DNA of 64,000 nucleotides, taken from NCBI RefSeq assembly GCF_024448335.1, contig NZ_JAMOHM010000011.1, positions 62,001-126,000 of the forward strand, read 5' to 3'. Both the position numbers and the translations under genes were made by a program. The notes below the pieces were generated by a model, which saw only the letters and a program-made list of their open reading frames with translations, made no database searches and was not told where the DNA came from. Source of the stretch: Stutzerimonas frequens (GTDB lineage Bacteria > Pseudomonadota > Gammaproteobacteria > Pseudomonadales > Pseudomonadaceae). Shown piece after piece: positions 63,274-64,000 of the stretch (its first letter is position 1; each line of letters begins with the position of its first letter).

Positions 63274-64000
63274 ATGACGGCGCCAGCCACCGCAGCGACT
63301 CCGCCCCTGTCCGCCCGTGCCGTACTGCTGATCGAACTGGCGCTGGCCATGGGCGGCTTCGCCATCGGCACCGGCGAGTTCGCCATCATGGGCCTGATGC
63401 CCAACGTCGCAGCGGGGCTGGGCATCAGCGAACCCCAGGTGGGTAACGTGATCAGCACTTATGCGCTGGGCGTGGTGGTGGGTGCGCCGCTGCTGGCGAT
63501 CCTCGGCTCGCGGCTGTACCGCCTACACCTGCTGCTGTTGCTGATGGGCTTCTTCGCCCTGGGCAACTTCGCCAGCGCCCTGGCACCGGACTACGCGACG
63601 CTGATGATCGCCCGCTTCGTCACCGGCCTGCCTCACGGGGCCTATTTCGGCGTGGCAATGCTGGTGGCCGCCTCCATGGTGCCGCCGGACAAGCGTGCCC
63701 AGGCGGTGGCGCGGGTGCTGATGGGCCTGACCGTGGCGATCCTGATCGGCAACCCGCTGGCCACCTGGCTTGGCCAATGGCTGAGCTGGCGCTACGCCTT
63801 CGCCCTTGTCGGCGCCATCGCCCTGCTGACGGTGCTGCTGGTGGGGCTGTTCCTGCCGCTGAACCGCGACGAGCCGCGAAACAGCCCGCTGCATGAGATC
63901 CGCGCGTTCAACCGGCCGCAGGTCTGGCTGGCCATGGCGATCAGCTCCATTGGTTTCGCCGGCATGTTCTGCGTGTTCAGCTACATGGCACCAACGCTGC
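63274..64000 (+). CDS. MFS transporter, DHA1/AraJ-like (N-terminal part)
   Basis: The frame opens at ATG 63274 behind CGAGGTAACC and runs off the window after about 242 codons. It shows six to seven membrane segments. The MFS A-motif equivalent follows the FAIGTGEFAIMGLMPNVA first helix, with ARFVTGLPHGAYFGVA and a C-motif-like VLMGLTVAILIGNPLATWLGQ. This matches drug:proton or sugar-efflux antiporters of the AraJ/YdhP group. The substrate is unknown. Confidence 0.85.
   Translation, partial: MTAPATAATPPLSARAVLLIELALAMGGFAIGTGEFAIMGLMPNVAAGLGISEPQVGNVISTYALGVVVGAPLLAILGSRLYRLHLLLLLMGFFALGNFASALAPDYATLMIARFVTGLPHGAYFGVAMLVAASMVPPDKRAQAVARVLMGLTVAILIGNPLATWLGQWLSWRYAFALVGAIALLTVLLVGLFLPLNRDEPRNSPLHEIRAFNRPQVWLAMAISSIGFAGMFCVFSYMAPTL

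Noticed and set aside
1..64000. CRISPR arrays, tRNA and rRNA genes
   Set aside because: No regularly spaced direct repeats of CRISPR type, no cloverleaf with a conserved T-loop and no rRNA-like segment was noticed in reading the window; a tRNAscan or Infernal run would be decisive.

Overview
The window is high-GC, densely packed gammaproteobacterial chromosome. Gene content and style point to a Pseudomonas stutzeri-type (Stutzerimonas) genome: REP-like intergenic repeats, an fpr-type ferredoxin reductase, GntR/LysR/AraC regulators, NtrC-style sigma-54 promoters and a quinohemoprotein alcohol dehydrogenase. The species is an inference. I see no rRNA, tRNA, CRISPR array or prophage.

Layout. 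1-1595: end of a 2-oxoacid dehydrogenase operon with a split E2 (separate lipoyl protein, separate acyltransferase) and a dedicated lipoate ligase. 1646-5434: a lower-GC PQQ/heme c alcohol dehydrogenase followed by an OprB-type porin. 5811-15837: the most interesting block. A candidate sigma-54 promoter precedes a NitT/TauT-type ABC importer whose binding protein carries an extra NosL-like tail. It is followed by a GntR regulator, an AprA-like FAD oxidoreductase, an AprB-like ferredoxin, a HEAT-repeat protein, a 7Fe ferredoxin, a DUF971 protein, a YeiH-type exporter and a ferredoxin-NADP reductase. Together these read as an uptake, intracellular redox and export pathway, probably for a sulfur compound. 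15951-21462: an MFS/nucleotide-exchange-like carrier, a short-chain dehydrogenase with a divergent LysR gene, and a GST/VOC pair with a divergent LysR gene.

21605-24823 holds a single AT-richer gene, an RT-nitrilase fusion that matches the type 1 defence-associated reverse transcriptase (DRT1) architecture. 25048-31888 holds a LysE exporter, a PEP mutase-family enzyme, a DUF3047 protein, an AraC regulator, a hybrid histidine kinase broken by an in-frame TAG, and a short-chain dehydrogenase. 31905-37860 holds a UbiB/ABC1-family protein, a minus-strand glycine-aptamer-like RNA, a KaiC homologue translationally overlapped with a hybrid histidine kinase, and an M42 peptidase.

38185-49397 looks like nucleobase/nucleoside or related heterocycle acquisition: an IPNS-type dioxygenase, an alpha/beta hydrolase, an NMT1/THI5-type ABC importer, a CMP/guanine deaminase-like enzyme, then a short-chain dehydrogenase, a carboxymuconolactone decarboxylase-like protein and an AraC gene, then a second sigma-54 candidate driving a BMP-type nucleoside ABC transporter (ATPase and two permeases, no binding protein in view). 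A MITE-like element lies at 44362-44558 and a long inverted-repeat-bounded repeat at 49508-49995.

50100-64000 is mostly housekeeping and accessory: SIMPL and DUF1992 proteins, a DAACS symporter, a DUF3079 protein, topB, a GreA/GreB-like factor, a hydrolase, an SLC13/TrkA-C transporter, a His-rich/HupE/anchor trio, a chemoreceptor and a truncated MFS exporter.
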